DNA from: Vibrio neptunius
GTDB lineage: Bacteria; Pseudomonadota; Gammaproteobacteria; Enterobacterales; Vibrionaceae
Reading direction: 5' to 3'
DNA: 64,000 nt
NCBI RefSeq assembly: GCF_000967495.1
Contig: NZ_JXXU01000001.1
Coordinates: forward strand, 62,001 to 126,000
In this document: positions 62,363 to 64,000 of the stretch, piece after piece
How positions within the stretch are numbered: position 1 is the first letter of the stretch
How the letters are laid out: the number at the start of each line of letters is the position of its first letter
Program-made: the position numbers and the translations under genes
Notes under the pieces: generated by a model
What the model saw: only the letters and a program-made list of their open reading frames with translations
Database searches by the model: none
What the model was told of the DNA's origin: nothing

Positions 62363-63203
62363 TCTGCAGAACGCCATCATCACACTGGTCGTCGGTTGGC
62401 TAGCGCTGTTTGTACTTGTGCCCAATCTAATGATTATTGCTACCAGTTTTCTGACTCGTGATGAAGCGAACCTAATTGAACTCACTTTCACGTTCGACAA
62501 CTACATTCGCCTGATGGATCCGCTCTATGCGAAGGTGCTTTGGCATTCCTTCTATATGGCAATCATTGCAACTCTATTGTGTTTGGTTATTGGTTATCCT
62601 TTTGCTTATATCGTTGCAAAAATGCCTGAGAAATGGCGACCTATCATGCTGTTTTTGGTCATAGTACCTTTTTGGACCAACTCACTGATCCGAACCTATG
62701 GTCTTAAGATTGTACTTGGAACGCAAGGTGTCTTGAACAAATCACTCATGGCAATGGAAATCATCGATAAGCCTATTCGTTTGATGTACACAGAAACCGC
62801 GGTGATGATCGGCCTAGTCTATATCCTATTGCCATTTATGATTTTGCCGCTCTATTCTGCCATTGAGAAGCTCGATAATACCTACATTGAAGCAGCGAAG
62901 GATCTTGGAGCAAACAAGTTTCAGACCATCACCAAAGTCATTCTGCCGCTCACCATGCCAGGTATCATCGGCGGATGTTTATTAGTGCTTCTTCCTGCGT
63001 TAGGCATGTTCTACATTGCTGATCTACTCGGGGGAGCGAAAAACCTGCTTATTGGTAACGTGATTAAAAGTCAGGTGCTCAATGCCAGAGACTGGCCGTT
63101 TGGCGCCGCGACAAGTATCGCGCTCACTATTGCCATGGCGATCATGCTCTATGCCTACTATCGAGCAGGCAAGTTATTGAACAAGAAAGTGGAGCTAGAC
63201 TGA
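62343..63203 (+). CDS. potB: Spermidine/putrescine permease PotB
   Basis: Inner-membrane permease of 286 residues, starting at the ATG at 62343 inside the end of potA. Six TM helices and the EAA motif for PotA contact ([21 protein letters not shown]). An upstream in-frame extension runs through potA sequence and is not used. Confidence 0.94.
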   Translation: MISKKLNLQNAIITLVVGWLALFVLVPNLMIIATSFLTRDEANLIELTFTFDNYIRLMDPLYAKVLWHSFYMAIIATLLCLVIGYPFAYIVAKMPEKWRPIMLFLVIVPFWTNSLIRTYGLKIVLGTQGVLNKSLMAMEIIDKPIRLMYTETAVMIGLVYILLPFMILPLYSAIEKLDNTYIEAAKDLGANKFQTITKVILPLTMPGIIGGCLLVLLPALGMFYIADLLGGAKNLLIGNVIKSQVLNARDWPFGAATSIALTIAMAIMLYAYYRAGKLLNKKVELD

Positions 63204-63973
63204 TGGGACGTACAGTTAGATTTAGCTTTATGGCGTTGGTGTATGCGTTCTTGTACCTGCCAATCATCGTATTGATCGTTAACTCGTTTAATGCCAATAA
63301 ATTCGGCATGAAATGGGGAGGCTTTACCACTAAGTGGTACGAAACATTAGTTAACAATGACAGCTTGATGCAAGCCGCTTGGCACTCACTGAATGTCGCT
63401 ATTTTTTCAGCGACAGCAGCGACTGTGATCGGTAGCCTAACGGCCGTTGCCCTATTCCGTTATACGTTTAAAGGAAAAGGTGCAGTCAATGGCATGTTAT
63501 TCGTTGTTATGATGTCACCAGACATTGTTATGGCTATCTCTTTGCTCGCTCTGTTCTTGGTATTGGGTGTACAACTGGGCTTTTTCACCTTGTTGATTGC
63601 GCACATCACCTTCTGTTTACCGTTTGTTGTGGTTACGGTTTACAGCCGCTTAAATGGCTTTGATGTGAAAATGCTTGAAGCCGCCAAAGACCTTGGTGCT
63701 AGCGAATGGGTTATTCTCAAACAAATCATTCTGCCACTGGCGAAACCTGCAGTGGCCGCAGGTTGGTTGCTAAGTTTTACGCTTTCTCTGGACGATGTCA
63801 TCATCAGCTCGTTCGTGACCGGGCCAACCTATGAGATATTGCCACTCAAGATCTACTCAATGGTTAAAGTGGGAATCTCTCCTGAGGTGAATGCGCTGGC
63901 CACTGTCATGCTGATTGTTTCACTGATCTTAGTCGTGATTTCTCAGTTACTGGCGAGAGAAAAAGTTAAATAG
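63203..63973 (+). CDS. potC: Spermidine/putrescine permease PotC
   Basis: Second permease of the PotABCD importer, 256 residues, six TM helices, EAA motif [20 protein letters not shown]. Start overlaps the potB stop (TGATG). The binding-protein gene potD is expected just beyond the window. Confidence 0.94.
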   Translation: MGRTVRFSFMALVYAFLYLPIIVLIVNSFNANKFGMKWGGFTTKWYETLVNNDSLMQAAWHSLNVAIFSATAATVIGSLTAVALFRYTFKGKGAVNGMLFVVMMSPDIVMAISLLALFLVLGVQLGFFTLLIAHITFCLPFVVVTVYSRLNGFDVKMLEAAKDLGASEWVILKQIILPLAKPAVAAGWLLSFTLSLDDVIISSFVTGPTYEILPLKIYSMVKVGISPEVNALATVMLIVSLILVVISQLLAREKVK

Positions 63974-64000
63974 ATTTGAATCTTTTTTCATGAAACAGAA

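Noticed and set aside
1..64000. CRISPR arrays, tRNA/rRNA genes, insertion sequences or integrase genes
   Set aside because: No direct-repeat array, tRNA cloverleaf, transposase or integrase frame was seen on reading; the island edges therefore cannot be set from such marks.

Overview
The window looks like a Vibrio chromosome. The right end has a typical Vibrio core order: ccoNOQP, ccoHIS, fnr, uspE, ttcA, bax, potABC. The left end holds a BsrV-type broad-spectrum racemase and a VvhBA-type cytolysin pair. A close relative of the V. tubiashii/V. coralliilyticus or V. vulnificus lineages is plausible, but the species is inference.

Layout. 1-2792 (minus): truncated periplasmic racemase bsrV and a chemoreceptor. 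3187-7851 (plus): three exported proteins, namely a Tat-type carotenoid oxygenase, a FAD-linked oxidase and a CrtC/AttH-like lipocalin-fold protein. 7852-8743: AT-rich gap. 8744-10667 (plus): vvhBA haemolysin pair. 10840-47676: a nearly complete type III secretion system (T3SS) of the Salmonella SPI-2/Edwardsiella family, almost all on the minus strand. 47867-63973: respiratory, regulatory, tRNA-thiolation and polyamine-transport core genes.

The T3SS lies in four blocks. (1) 47676-44117 carries the export gate ssaRSTU followed by ssrB. (2) 41059-31351 carries ssaBCDE-sseA, two tandem EspA/SseB-like filament genes, chaperone, SseC- and SseD-like translocators, second chaperone and an SseF-like effector. 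(3) 25000-16316 carries an EsrC-like AraC regulator, ssaGHIJ-sctK-ssaKL, a chaperone and a 1243-residue predicted effector found at no comparable position in SPI-2. (4) 16209-10840 carries ssaM-V-N-O-P-Q. The sensor gene ssrA (plus) is separated from ssrB, and the two are convergent. Between blocks 2 and 3 sit a probable permuted-papain (RID/IcsB-like) effector and a non-secretion group: alkylsulfatase, YdjM-like protein, metallo-beta-lactamase-fold protein.

The most notable observation is an 18-bp palindrome, ATCAGGT-N4-ACCTGAT or a close variant. It occurs four times, once ahead of each block, with its centre 65-70 bp upstream of the first start codon (after start codons are corrected from ribosome-binding sites). 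It has the 7-4-7 layout expected for an SsrB/EsrB-type regulator and probably defines the T3SS regulon. The other main candidates for new biology are the 1243-residue effector with its overlapping chaperone gene, the 340-residue permuted-papain protein, the duplicated filament gene whose second copy carries an internal module expansion, and the exported carotenoid-cleavage-like cluster.
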